Source: a virus. From it: a stretch of 28,248 nt of DNA. The DNA lies in the IMG/VR virus record IMGVR_UViG_3300044733_004998, positions 1 to 28,248 of that record. One strand, given 5' to 3'. Numbering within the stretch: position 1 is the first letter of the stretch; each line of letters begins with the position of its first letter. The position numbers and the translations under genes are program-made. Below the pieces are notes generated by a model, which worked only from the letters and a program-made list of their open reading frames with translations, was not told the DNA's origin and made no database searches. Shown here piece after piece: positions 12,370 through 18,944 of the stretch.

Positions 12370-12732
12370 TTAGTCACTAAGCTGCCTCATTTGCTCTTCC
12401 ATGTGGTCTGCCCATGCCACTAGATCGCTAGCGCGGACAAGTTGCTCACCGGTATCAGCCACCCGCCAGTGAACTGAGGCGGTGTCGCGCAGGGCTTGGT
12501 CGATCACCTTGCGAATCAACAGGACTGTGGCTCGACGGTGAAGTTGATGAGTTAGCGTGTCAGTGACAGAGGCCGGCTCCCTGTCGTCGGACACAGCCGG
12601 TCCATCTGATTCAGCCAAGGCAGCGTGAGCGATGTCCGTCCACTGCTGAAACACATCTTTGTAGCGATGCGGCCAATCGGCTTTTTCAAGGCAGTCGGTT
12701 AGCTCAACGCACAGGGCACGAAAGTCAGTCAT
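12370..12732 (-). CDS. Small hypothetical protein, paralogous N-terminus
   Basis: A 120-residue protein with ATG 12732, which overlaps the upstream stop by 8 nt (ATGACTGA). The N-terminus MTDFRALCVELTDCLEK...AALAESDGP matches the N-terminal module of the gene at 12026-12331. The C-terminal half is helical (LLIRKVIDQALRD, LVAWADHMEEQMRQL). No catalytic motif is seen. A longer start at 12798 would lie within the upstream gene. The two genes seem to share a duplicated leader module with different tails. Confidence 0.65.
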   Translation of the reverse strand: MTDFRALCVELTDCLEKADWPHRYKDVFQQWTDIAHAALAESDGPAVSDDREPASVTDTLTHQLHRRATVLLIRKVIDQALRDTASVHWRVADTGEQLVRASDLVAWADHMEEQMRQLSD

Positions 12733-13084
12733 CGAGTTTCTCCAGTGCGCGGCGGATGGTATCTGACTGATCGGTATTGCCGTAACACTCAGCCGCAAGC
12801 TCCGCCAATGCTTGCAGCGCCTGCTCCTTCAAGCTCGGCGGCTTGGGGCGGCGGGCGGTGCGAAACTTTTCCAAATCCTTTTGCATCCAAGTCTCCATGC
12901 AATAAAACGCAGAAAACCATTGCAAGCACGCCTCCAGCTCCTGATCAGCTCCCCAGCGGGCGGCTTGGGCGGCAAGAGTAAGCTCAACATCGCTCACTTC
13001 ACCAGTAATAGTGGTGCTGAAATAGGTGCCAAGCCATTGCTTGACCAGCTCAGCAGGCGGAGTAATCGGGTGTCGGTCAGTCAT
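12725..13084 (-). CDS. Conserved cyanophage-type accessory protein
   Basis: A 119-residue protein starting MTDRHPITPPAELVKQWL, with TLAAQAARWGADQELEAC in the middle, and ending PPSLKEQALQALAELAAE plus TIRRALEKLDD. I recall the ITPP-ELV-QW start and the PPSLKEQAL / IRRALE ending as typical of a common cyanophage and cyanobacterial hypothetical family. Function unknown. It is probably all-helical. Both its start (13084) and its stop (12725) lie in ATGACTGA overlaps, placing it in a tightly coupled chain. Confidence 0.7.
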   Translation of the reverse strand: MTDRHPITPPAELVKQWLGTYFSTTITGEVSDVELTLAAQAARWGADQELEACLQWFSAFYCMETWMQKDLEKFRTARRPKPPSLKEQALQALAELAAECYGNTDQSDTIRRALEKLDD

Positions 13085-13277
13085 TAGTTGTAGGAAGCGG
13101 AGGATGTAGTTGTTCCAAAGCGCACAACATGCACCAAGTGCCTTCATGGCCAGGGATAGTGCTGCTGATCGTATGAGGGTGTGTGCCGTGCTTGGGACAG
13201 ACAACTTTCGTTGGCGAGTAAACGATTGTTGGACACGGGTTGGAAACCTTGAGGTCAAGAAAGGGAAGGTCAGTCAT
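13077..13277 (-). CDS. Small His/Cys protein
   Basis: A 66-residue protein. The core CPKHGTHPHTISSTIPGHEGTWCMLC (residues 27-52) holds a CPxHG knuckle and a CxxC pair about 22 residues later, which looks like a zinc site. I recall the motif 'C-P-x-H-G-x-H-x-H-T-I-S-S ... G-H-E-G-x-W-C-M-L-C' from cyanophages. Function unknown. It starts MTD at 13277 and ends in the ATGACTGA overlap with the next gene. Confidence 0.65.
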   Translation of the reverse strand: MTDLPFLDLKVSNPCPTIVYSPTKVVCPKHGTHPHTISSTIPGHEGTWCMLCALEQLHPPLPTTND

Positions 13278-13298
13278 GAGAAAGAGAAGTGTGTAGAA

Positions 13299-13493
13299 CT
13301 AATCATCAGCCAGCTCCTCCAGCATCTGCTGGATATCAACATCCTTTAATCCCTTGGCAACGCCCTTCAACAGGCAGTAACCCACAAGTCCAGGGAAAAA
13401 CAATCCAATAATGCCGCATGCAAGCAAAAAGAAGCGGCCTTTAAAACCCAGCACATCAGCGCAGGTCTTCATCAACTCAGTCCCCTTGCTCAT
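13299..13493 (-). CDS. Small membrane protein
   Basis: A 64-residue protein with one or two close membrane segments (FFLLACGIIGLFFPGLVGYCLL, about residues 21-42) followed by an acidic helical tail (DVDIQQMLEELADD). The ATG overlaps the exonuclease stop by 4 nt. A membrane protein in an early-gene-like accessory cluster could act on the host envelope or in superinfection exclusion, but there is no motif to show that. Confidence 0.6.
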   Translation of the reverse strand: MSKGTELMKTCADVLGFKGRFFLLACGIIGLFFPGLVGYCLLKGVAKGLKDVDIQQMLEELADD

Positions 13494-14158
13494 GCCGCCA
13501 CCTCCCGCACGCCAAACTGCAGCTCAGCCACCTTCGACTCACGCATCTTTCGCAGCCAACGCCGCTGCTCACCATCCCACCTAAACCCAGCATCCTTCGC
13601 TTTTTGACGGTCGTCGTAACTCACCATCGCCATATACAACCGCTTCGGCTCCAGCGCTTGCGTAATCAGCAGCTCCAAATCAGGCTCGCGTTCCATCACC
13701 TGTGCCAGGTAAATGCAATCGGTTAACGCACGGTGCGCTGCCCACACCGGTACGCCATAGGCAAGCGCAAGGTGCGTTACAGCAGGGCGACTGCGCGTGA
13801 CACGCGGCCACTCGATGTCATCCATCGTGCAGATCCACTGCTGACCGAGCGCAGGCAGCGAGCCGTGACCAAACCATTGCCGATCAAACTCAGTGTTATG
13901 AGCCATGATGTAATCAGCCTGTTTCGCCATCGCATAGAAATACTCCATGCCAGCCCTGGCAGCTTGCGGCCGTTTGGTCAGCTCCGCCCTGATGCCATTG
14001 ATGTGCGCAACCGGATTCTCATCCGTTGGCAGCAAAAACGAGCACTGCCCTAAAACAGCACGCTCATCAACGCTAAACAAAATTCCACCCACTTCAATGC
14101 AACGTGCATCAGCAGGCGTGAGACCTGTGGTCTCTGTGTCAACAATTAGTAAATTCAT
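13490..14158 (-). CDS. DnaQ-like 3'-5' exonuclease with C-terminal extra domain
   Basis: A 222-residue protein. Residues 1-160 are a DEDDh exonuclease: Asp7 and Glu9 (DTETTG), Asp92 (NTEFDRQ) and His142 with Asp147 (AHRALTD). These are the metal ligands and general base of the DnaQ/RNase T family. Residues 175-215 form a small extra domain (YDDRQKAKDAGFRWDGEQRRWLRKM), a pattern seen in DUF5710-like modules that are often attached to phage and plasmid enzymes. It may proofread or trim DNA ends. The ATG overlaps the two-HTH gene stop by 4 nt. Confidence 0.85.
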   Translation of the reverse strand: MNLLIVDTETTGLTPADARCIEVGGILFSVDERAVLGQCSFLLPTDENPVAHINGIRAELTKRPQAARAGMEYFYAMAKQADYIMAHNTEFDRQWFGHGSLPALGQQWICTMDDIEWPRVTRSRPAVTHLALAYGVPVWAAHRALTDCIYLAQVMEREPDLELLITQALEPKRLYMAMVSYDDRQKAKDAGFRWDGEQRRWLRKMRESKVAELQFGVREVAA

Positions 14159-14523
14159 CGGCGTAAGCGATTAGAAAAATCGAAGCTATAACCTTTGCTT
14201 TCAGGTTCGCGATACGTCCTACCCTTGCAAATGTCACAGATGCAGCTTTCGCTGACATCAAATGATCTAGCAATCGATAGCAACGTCTCGCCACCTGCCC
14301 GCCTGCGCTTGATCTCATCGATCTGCGCGTCAGACATCCACCCCGTCTTGCGTCCCCGCTTGATTGGATCTTGATCCAATGGTGGGCGCCGACGAATGCG
14401 ACGAATTACACCAGTCAGCGATGGATGCACATTTACAATTCGCGAGATGGAATCGTAGTCATACCCCTGCAAGCGAAGATCCCAAATACGGTCTTCCTTG
14501 ATCAGCGAAATGCGTTGCTTCAT
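14155..14523 (-). CDS. Two-HTH DNA-binding protein
   Basis: A 122-residue basic protein. Two helix-turn-helix-like segments are visible: residues 12-40 (WDLRLQGYDYDSISRIVNVHPSLTGVIRRI) and 66-100 (IKRRRAGGETLLSIARSFDVSESCICDICKG). The second has the classical A/S-I-A-x4-V-S pattern, followed by a short RTYREPE arm. It could be a transcription regulator or part of a mobile-element-like DNA-binding family. The protein ends YSFDFSNRLRR, an ending I recall in related cyanophage proteins. It is coupled to both neighbours by ATGA overlaps. Confidence 0.7.
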   Translation of the reverse strand: MKQRISLIKEDRIWDLRLQGYDYDSISRIVNVHPSLTGVIRRIRRRPPLDQDPIKRGRKTGWMSDAQIDEIKRRRAGGETLLSIARSFDVSESCICDICKGRTYREPESKGYSFDFSNRLRR

Positions 14524-14666
14524 GGGTTCAGCAGCACTGCCTGTCCGTAAAAAGGCGCAAGGCTTGAATTCATCAGCTTGTGCCTGGCTTCAACCGCAGT
14601 CACGGCCATAATCACCTCGTAAAGGTTCAGCGCCGGGAAAGCAAATACGAAACGGCGGTCACTCAT
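14520..14666 (-). CDS. Very small hypothetical protein
   Basis: A 48-residue frame, MSDRRFVFAFPALNLYEVI followed by a helical segment and ending VLLNP. ATG 14666 overlaps the upstream stop by 4 nt and its TGA overlaps the next ATG by 4 nt (ATGA in both cases). These two exact overlaps are strong evidence that this short frame is translated. No function is recognised. Confidence 0.65.
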   Translation of the reverse strand: MSDRRFVFAFPALNLYEVIMAVTAVEARHKLMNSSLAPFYGQAVLLNP

Positions 14667-14824
14667 TTGCTAACCCACTCCCCGCACCAGTCGGTGGCTT
14701 CCGTGGGCGGCCAGCAGCCTTGCTCCCAGTCAGGATCAATCAAAGGTCCATAACGCCTGCATTCCTGCTCCCGCCAATACCGACACGTTGCGCAGAACTG
14801 CTCGCTGATCGGGATATCAGTCAT
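14663..14824 (-). CDS. Small Cys/Trp-rich zinc-binding protein
   Basis: A 53-residue protein with CATCRYWREQEC (11-22), then C-W-P-P and W-C-G-E-W near the C-terminus. Five cysteines in the order CxxC...C...C...C suggest one zinc site. This layout is common in small cyanophage and cyanobacterial proteins. ATG 14824 overlaps the upstream stop by 8 nt (ATGACTGA), and a longer start at 14881 would lie inside the upstream gene. Function unknown. Confidence 0.65.
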   Translation of the reverse strand: MTDIPISEQFCATCRYWREQECRRYGPLIDPDWEQGCWPPTEATDWCGEWVSK

Positions 14825-14951
14825 GCCGCACCACCTCCTGCGTTCCGCTATGGGTGGGGGCGTGATGCGCACCAACCTCAAGCCCGATCATCGCGAATGC
14901 CCATGCCGCGATCACCAACGAGCAAAGATCACCAATCTGACGTGCGTTCAT
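14817..14951 (-). CDS. Very small membrane protein with a strong ribosome site
   Basis: A 44-residue frame with one hydrophobic segment (LCSLVIAAWAFAMIGLEV, residues 9-26) and a polar His-containing tail. GGAGG stands 7 nt before the ATG at 14951, one of the few clear Shine-Dalgarno sites in the window, so it may be made at a higher level than its neighbours. Its TGA makes an 8-nt overlap with the next start. It lies 2 bp after the stop of the gene at 14954. Possible membrane effector; function unknown. Confidence 0.65.
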   Translation of the reverse strand: MNARQIGDLCSLVIAAWAFAMIGLEVGAHHAPTHSGTQEVVRHD

Positions 14952-14953
14952 GG

Positions 14954-15181
14954 TCAATCCTCCGACAACCGCACCAACGTGTGCCCAGCCAGCATGCCGC
15001 GCACCTTGATCAAGGCATGCGCATAATCACGCGCCTCAAGCTTGATCGTCTTCACAAGCTGCGTTGAGCGGCTCCGAACAGTGGCGACAAACTGCCGCTC
15101 CTCCTTCAGCCGTCGCAACACCTCTGCGCGGCCAGGGGATTCCGGCACCCCGCCGCGCTCCAAAATCTCAGTCCAATCCAT
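14954..15181 (-). CDS. Hypothetical protein heading the leftward accessory operon
   Basis: A 75-residue protein. The first 30 residues (MDWTEILERGGVPESPGRAEVLRRL) form a helix-turn-helix-like layout with a conserved-looking GVPESPGR turn. The middle strand region (VATVRSRSTQLVKTIKLEARDYAHALIKV) precedes a short end. It may bind DNA, but the evidence is weak. It is the first gene of the leftward chain that runs to about 10.6 kb. The region upstream of its ATG holds the hairpin GAGGT/ACCTC (15184-15195). Confidence 0.6.
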   Translation of the reverse strand: MDWTEILERGGVPESPGRAEVLRRLKEERQFVATVRSRSTQLVKTIKLEARDYAHALIKVRGMLAGHTLVRLSED

Positions 15182-15183
15182 AA

Positions 15184-15280
15184 GAGGTAAACCTCGAGGG
15201 CTCCCAAAGCCTACCCCAAATCTGGCTTAAGCGCAATGTCGCGCATAATCCGGGTCGGCAATAGGTAATGCAGTCGCATT
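15184..15280. promoter_or_regulatory. Divergent control region with two inverted repeats
   Basis: The 105-bp gap between the leftward gene starting at 15181 and the rightward gene starting at 15287 holds GAGGTAAACCTC (15184-15195) and AATGC/GCATT around AGTC (15267-15280). It is the obvious place for promoters in both directions. Candidate -35/-10 boxes are weak, so none is called separately. Confidence 0.4.
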
Positions 15281-15286
15281 GCCCTT

Positions 15287-15511
15287 GTGTACCACCAGCT
15301 CGTCTTCAGCGCTAAGCGTGACCTCGACGCATGGATCGCGCAGCACCTCCCTGCCCTCGCAGACGACACCAGCAGCCACGAAGCGGAGGAGATGGTCCTA
15401 GCACTCAGTCGCTTTGCTCGACTCGCTCAAATTCAGCTCAGCGCCATGCAGGAGCAATGGACTCAAGACGAGTGGACACGACGAAATCAAGACACTGAGT
15501 CGCCAATGTGA
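15287..15511 (+). CDS. Small helical protein
   Basis: A 74-residue helical, acidic protein (AKRDLDAWIAQHLPALADD, then EEMVLALSRFARLAQIQL and a Gln/Asp/Arg-rich tail). The start is GTG 15287; a stop lies in frame at 15266 and no ATG is available. It overlaps the VRR-NUC gene tail-to-tail by 25 nt. No family is recognised, although its size and helical character are similar to the plus-strand gene at 7351. Confidence 0.5.
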   Translation: MYHQLVFSAKRDLDAWIAQHLPALADDTSSHEAEEMVLALSRFARLAQIQLSAMQEQWTQDEWTRRNQDTESPM

Positions 15512-15864
15512 AGATTTTGTCGCACCAACGTCTCTGCATCCTCCACGCTCCGTGCCACACCCGCTATCCCACCCGCAGCACGCACCACCTTCAGCCACTG
15601 CTCCTGCTCCGGCCGCAGCCTCCCGCTCGGCGTCTTCACCTCAATACTCGTAAAGACAGCCACCCGCTGACCCACCATCTCGGGCGTCACCTCAACCGTG
15701 CGCCACCCCAGCAGGTCGCCGCCACCAGGATTGCCAACACCAAACTCAACCCACCGCCCAGTCCTTGGATCCGGTAATTTGCCGCAATTATTGCGAAACA
15801 ATCTGAGATACGGGAGCCTCCCCAGCGCCAACCTGATTCGCTGCTGTATCGCAGTCTCGCTCAC
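15487..15864 (-). CDS. VRR-NUC domain nuclease
   Basis: A 125-residue stand-alone VRR-NUC protein, a PD-(D/E)xK-type nuclease often found in phages and linked to branched-DNA processing. Motifs: VEFGVGNPGGGDLLGW with Asp50, SIEVKTPSGRLRPEQ with Glu75 and Lys77, and the C-terminal AAGGIAGVARSVEDAE. The length matches phage single-domain members. The start is GTG 15864. It probably acts with the SF2 helicase and recombination proteins on replication intermediates. Confidence 0.85.
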   Translation of the reverse strand: MSETAIQQRIRLALGRLPYLRLFRNNCGKLPDPRTGRWVEFGVGNPGGGDLLGWRTVEVTPEMVGQRVAVFTSIEVKTPSGRLRPEQEQWLKVVRAAGGIAGVARSVEDAETLVRQNLHIGDSVS

Positions 15865-15916
15865 TCCGAGCCGTGCCTGTACCTCTCGCTACCGTAAGGC
15901 AAGTTGCGGTCGGTGC

Positions 15917-16102
15917 ATGCAAGCGCACCTCGTTGAAATCAACGCCAAAGTCATCGTCCGCAGTGACACCCCCGCAGATGAGCTGCCCGCCAACATCTAT
16001 TCACAGCTCTCGGAATTCATCCACGATGATGACGACATCATCGACTTAGACGTAGGCGTATTCGTCCTTCCGCGCTGGGACGATGCGCCTTCCTCGAAGT
16101 AA
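15917..16102 (+). CDS. Small acidic protein
   Basis: A 61-residue protein, MQAHLVEINAKVIVRSDTP followed by an acidic helix and the strand IIDLDVGVFVLP. The beta-alpha-beta look and the sequence KVIV...DLDV suggest a small folded domain, but I know no function. It overlaps the HNH gene start by 20 nt. ATG 15917 was chosen because upstream sequence in this frame is Arg/Pro/Ser-rich shadow of the opposite-strand nuclease gene. Confidence 0.6.
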   Translation: MQAHLVEINAKVIVRSDTPADELPANIYSQLSEFIHDDDDIIDLDVGVFVLPRWDDAPSSK

Positions 16103-16379
16103 ACGCGATCAAATCCACCTCGCGTGGAACTTTGAATGCGCCTACTGCGGCGAATCCCTTGGTCGCTCCGGCACTCTCGATCACATCATCCCAAAAGCAC
16201 TCGGCGGCTCAGCAGAACTCCACAACGTCATCTCCTGCTGTCTCGCTTGCAATTCCTCCAAGGGCCATCGCGACTGGATTACCTGGTATCGCACTCAGCA
16301 CTTCTGGACCGATACCCGTGAATGGGCAATCGTCCAATGGCTAGGGCAAAATCAACCACGCCATCCAGAGCAGAGCTGA
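16083..16379 (+). CDS. HNH endonuclease (copy 2)
   Basis: A 98-residue HNH nuclease with Cys19 and Cys22 (CAYCG), Asp33-His34 (TLDHIIPKALGG), Asn48, Cys53 and Cys56 (CLACN), Asn57 and Lys60, then the element SSKGHRDWITWYRTQHFW. The core is closely similar to the HNH protein at 4183-4548, with the same CAYCG, PKA-GG and N-SKGH blocks. The two are probably paralogues from a mobile nuclease family. It is stand-alone and not in a visible intron. The start overlaps the preceding small gene by 20 nt. Confidence 0.85.
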   Translation: MRLPRSKRDQIHLAWNFECAYCGESLGRSGTLDHIIPKALGGSAELHNVISCCLACNSSKGHRDWITWYRTQHFWTDTREWAIVQWLGQNQPRHPEQS

Positions 16380-16407
16380 ACACACGCCTACATAAGCAGC
16401 GCACAGC

Positions 16408-16578
16408 TCAAGAATCAGCTTCAAGCTCATGGATCAATACCTTTAGCTCCATCACATAGTTACGCAACCTCGCCGCTAGGTGTATGTGCCTAGCATCACC
16501 TGTTTCGAAATACGCACAGTTATGACGGTCGACACCCTGTAGCGCTTCCTTGATCAGCGTGTTCCATGGGGCTCTCAC
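16408..16578 (-). CDS. Small hypothetical protein after the helicase
   Basis: With GTG 16578 the product has 56 residues and overlaps the helicase stop by 4 nt (GTGA). This is preferred over a start inside the helicase gene. The protein is helical, with IKEALQGVDRHNCAYFETGDARHIHLAARLRNYVMELKVLIHELE. The His-containing middle could bind metal, but there is no known motif. It is co-transcribed with the helicase and converges on the HNH gene. Confidence 0.55.
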   Translation of the reverse strand: MRAPWNTLIKEALQGVDRHNCAYFETGDARHIHLAARLRNYVMELKVLIHELEADS

Positions 16579-17972
16579 CGGAGTATTCCACTCGCGGCGG
16601 CTCGCTTCGCCTCCCGTGCAGCCATCACGCGACGCGCCCATCCTGGTTTGTATCCCCTATCGCGGGCGATCGCTTCCAATTCTGCCAAAGTTCGCGCTGA
16701 TGCTTGCTCTTTTTTCTTCTCCTTAACCTCCGCTCTCTCCAACGCAGCCGCCTCACGCATCGTAAATTCCACCAGCTCACCATCAACCTGCTGCGGACCA
16801 TTGCGCTGAATTGTCGTATAAATATGCCCGCACATCGGGCATACTGGCGCTGGCTCATGTACGCCAAAGCACATCGGACACTGCTTCACCGCAGGCGCAT
16901 CTGACTTCTTTTTCTTCTTCCTTCCCTCCAAGCTCCACTCGCGCTGGATATCAGGCATCCCGTGCTCAAATACGCAGCCCGCATGATCCAGCACCGTGCA
17001 ATGCTGCTTTCCATCAGCCAGTCTCAACCCGCGACCAATTGCCTGCAGGTAAAACGTCAAGCTCTTCGTCGGCCGCAGCAAAATAATGCACTCAATTCCA
17101 GGTACATCCACACCTGCTACCCATAACTGCGCGTTGCACACCACATCAAGCTGCCCCGTTCGCAACCCCTCCAGCGCAAATTTACGCTCATCGTTGGTCG
17201 ACTTACCGGACACCGCAACCGCTCGATACCCTGCTCGCTTAAACGAATCGGCAACATGCTCGGCATGTTTGATGCTTACGCAAAATGCCACCGCTGGCTT
17301 GCCGCTGCACATCTTGCGGTAGTGCTGCACTGCATTACCTGTAATCACATTGCGATCAACAAGCTCCTCAAGTTGATCCAGCGCATAATCGCCGCCCCTA
17401 GTGCCGACCTCGCTCAGATCAGGCTTGCTCGGTGCGAAATACTTAATCGGCGACAGCATGCCATCGCCAATCAAATCACCAGTGCTGCAGGTAGGGATGA
17501 TGCAATCAAACATCTCCCCCAGCCCCTTGCCGTCAAGCCTGCATGGCGTACCAGTCAGCCCCAAAATGGGTGGATTGCCTGCAGCTTCGATCACTTTGCG
17601 ATACGTGCTCGCAACCGCAAGGTGGCACTCATCAACGATGATCAGGCCAGGTTTCACCGCAAACGACCGTCGCATCGCCGTTTGCACCGAAACCACCTGC
17701 ACCTGCTCATACAGGTTCCGTGGCTTGCCGGACATAATGAAGCCATGGGAAATGTCAGCGCGCTTCAGCCTGCTTGATGTGTCCTCAAGGATTTCCCTGA
17801 GGTGCGCCAGAAACCAAACCCGATTGCCCTTCGCAACGGCCGAGCGGATAATCTCAGCCGCAGTAAAGGTCTTGCCAGCACCAGTCGGCGCACAGAGAAT
17901 CGGCGCTCGCCGGCCGCTTGCATAAGCAGCGCGGACATCGGCGATGGCTTTCTCTTGGTGGGGGCGAAGCAT
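16575..17972 (-). CDS. SF2 DEAD/DECH-box helicase with zinc finger
   Basis: A 465-residue superfamily 2 helicase that would unwind DNA or DNA-RNA hybrids using ATP. Motif I APTGAGKT is at 28-35, motif II DECH at 114-117, motif III TGTP at 140-143 and motif VI QAIGRGLR at 310-317. After a Lys-rich stretch (KKKKK near 352) comes a four-Cys zinc finger (Cys365, Cys368, Cys378, Cys381). This architecture fits phage replication or recombination helicases of the UvsW/RadD-like group; the exact group is not settled. ATG 17972 begins directly at the LRPHQ helicase start. A 23-bp AT-rich gap precedes it. Confidence 0.9.
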   Translation of the reverse strand: MLRPHQEKAIADVRAAYASGRRAPILCAPTGAGKTFTAAEIIRSAVAKGNRVWFLAHLREILEDTSSRLKRADISHGFIMSGKPRNLYEQVQVVSVQTAMRRSFAVKPGLIIVDECHLAVASTYRKVIEAAGNPPILGLTGTPCRLDGKGLGEMFDCIIPTCSTGDLIGDGMLSPIKYFAPSKPDLSEVGTRGGDYALDQLEELVDRNVITGNAVQHYRKMCSGKPAVAFCVSIKHAEHVADSFKRAGYRAVAVSGKSTNDERKFALEGLRTGQLDVVCNAQLWVAGVDVPGIECIILLRPTKSLTFYLQAIGRGLRLADGKQHCTVLDHAGCVFEHGMPDIQREWSLEGRKKKKKSDAPAVKQCPMCFGVHEPAPVCPMCGHIYTTIQRNGPQQVDGELVEFTMREAAALERAEVKEKKKEQASARTLAELEAIARDRGYKPGWARRVMAAREAKRAAASGILR

Positions 17973-17995
17973 GGCAAAAATAAGGATAATTTTTT

Positions 17996-18724
17996 CTATA
18001 ATAGCAGATCCCAGTCGGCGTCGGCATCCTTGCCGTGAGCGGAATGCCAAGCCTGGTGCTCCTGCTTGGTCATCACGACCAAGGTGGCCTCACGCTCGTG
18101 AAAGGCATACCAAGCCTGTGCAACTTGCTCTGGAGTAAATCGCTTTGTGCCGATGCTATCTAAATCGCAGACAGAAATCTCCCCCAGCGACCTTACGCCA
18201 AGCTCATCCCAGAAAAACCTAAAAAGCAAAGATTGAAAGCTTTCCTTATCGTGATGAACATCAAGGTCACCTGTCAGGACACTGCGATGCTTTAACTCTT
18301 CATGCAGAGGGCGAATAATGTGTCTCGCAGCCAGTTTGATATCTCTTAGCTTTCGCCTCCTGTCAAGCGATCCGCTATCGGCGTAACCAAACAAACTTCG
18401 ATCAAGCTTATAAGAAAAAACTTCACTGTCGCCATCCCCATAGTGAACCCAAAACTGATGCTGATCAGTTTTGTCTCGATATGGAGGGACATCAAGATTA
18501 AGTTCAACAAACACTGCCTCCGGTTCGCCGTGAGTCGCAAGATGCTCCTCCCACTCCTCGTGCCACCTGAGGTAGGCCATCGCGTAGTCAAGCTCGTCCC
18601 CTTCCAGCGGCATGCCTGGCTCGGCCTGCTTGCGGATCTGGTTCATGTGAGCTTCATAATCCCGATAAGCCTTCCACTGCCTTCCCGCTAGTGGTGGGCA
18701 GGGTTTTTGGCGTCTTGCCGCCAT
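17996..18724 (-). CDS. DUF3223-like protein
   Basis: With ATG 18724 the product has 242 residues. The N-terminal third is helical and charged (AYRDYEAHMNQIRKQAE). From residue 87 it shows HQFWVHYGDG, EVFSYKLDRS, a basic helix and RSVLTGDLDVHHDKESFQSLLFRF (147-170). The FSY element followed by an ltG...VHH...F pattern resembles DUF3223/DCL-type domains, which often accompany nucleases. The two adjacent His (157-158) may be a metal or active site. The C-terminus (TPEQVAQAWYAFHEREATLVVMT) is helical. It is the first gene of the operon with the helicase, and only 13 bp separate it from the divergent RHH gene. Confidence 0.6.
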   Translation of the reverse strand: MAARRQKPCPPLAGRQWKAYRDYEAHMNQIRKQAEPGMPLEGDELDYAMAYLRWHEEWEEHLATHGEPEAVFVELNLDVPPYRDKTDQHQFWVHYGDGDSEVFSYKLDRSLFGYADSGSLDRRRKLRDIKLAARHIIRPLHEELKHRSVLTGDLDVHHDKESFQSLLFRFFWDELGVRSLGEISVCDLDSIGTKRFTPEQVAQAWYAFHEREATLVVMTKQEHQAWHSAHGKDADADWDLLL

Positions 18725-18737
18725 ACGTTGAGATACA

Positions 18738-18944
18738 ATGCCTCGGAAACGTAACACAAAGCTCCCGGACCGGCTACCATGCCGCCTGAGCCGCCCATCT
18801 CGTTTGAAGCCACTCAGCATCCGACTGCCTGAACGCCAGGTCGCTTGGCTTGACCGTCAAGCTGGAGACATCGACACACGGTCTGCCCTCATCCGCCGCC
18901 TTATCGATCAGGCCATGAAGGCCGCTACACCTACCCTTAAATAA
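18738..18944 (+). CDS. Ribbon-helix-helix (CopG-like) DNA-binding protein
   Basis: A 68-residue basic protein. Residues 26-60 (LSIRLPERQVAWLDRQAGDIDTRSALIRRLIDQAM) match the RHH fold: a beta strand that enters the major groove, then two helices that dimerise. The N-terminal 24 residues are an Arg/Pro-rich arm. RHH proteins of this size usually control their own operon. Its TAA overlaps the primase ATG by one base, so it probably regulates or is co-made with the primase-helicase. The start is 13 bp from the divergent gene. Confidence 0.75.
   Translation: MPRKRNTKLPDRLPCRLSRPSRLKPLSIRLPERQVAWLDRQAGDIDTRSALIRRLIDQAMKAATPTLK

Noticed and set aside
12351-12380. Plus-strand promoter with TTGACA
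   Set aside because: TTGACA with a 17-bp spacer is present, but the -10 is poor (TGTTAG) and no plus-strand gene lies downstream.
18734-18739. TACAAT as -10 box of the RHH/primase operon
   Set aside because: It overlaps the ATG at 18738 and would start transcription inside the gene. No -35 box stands at a usable distance.
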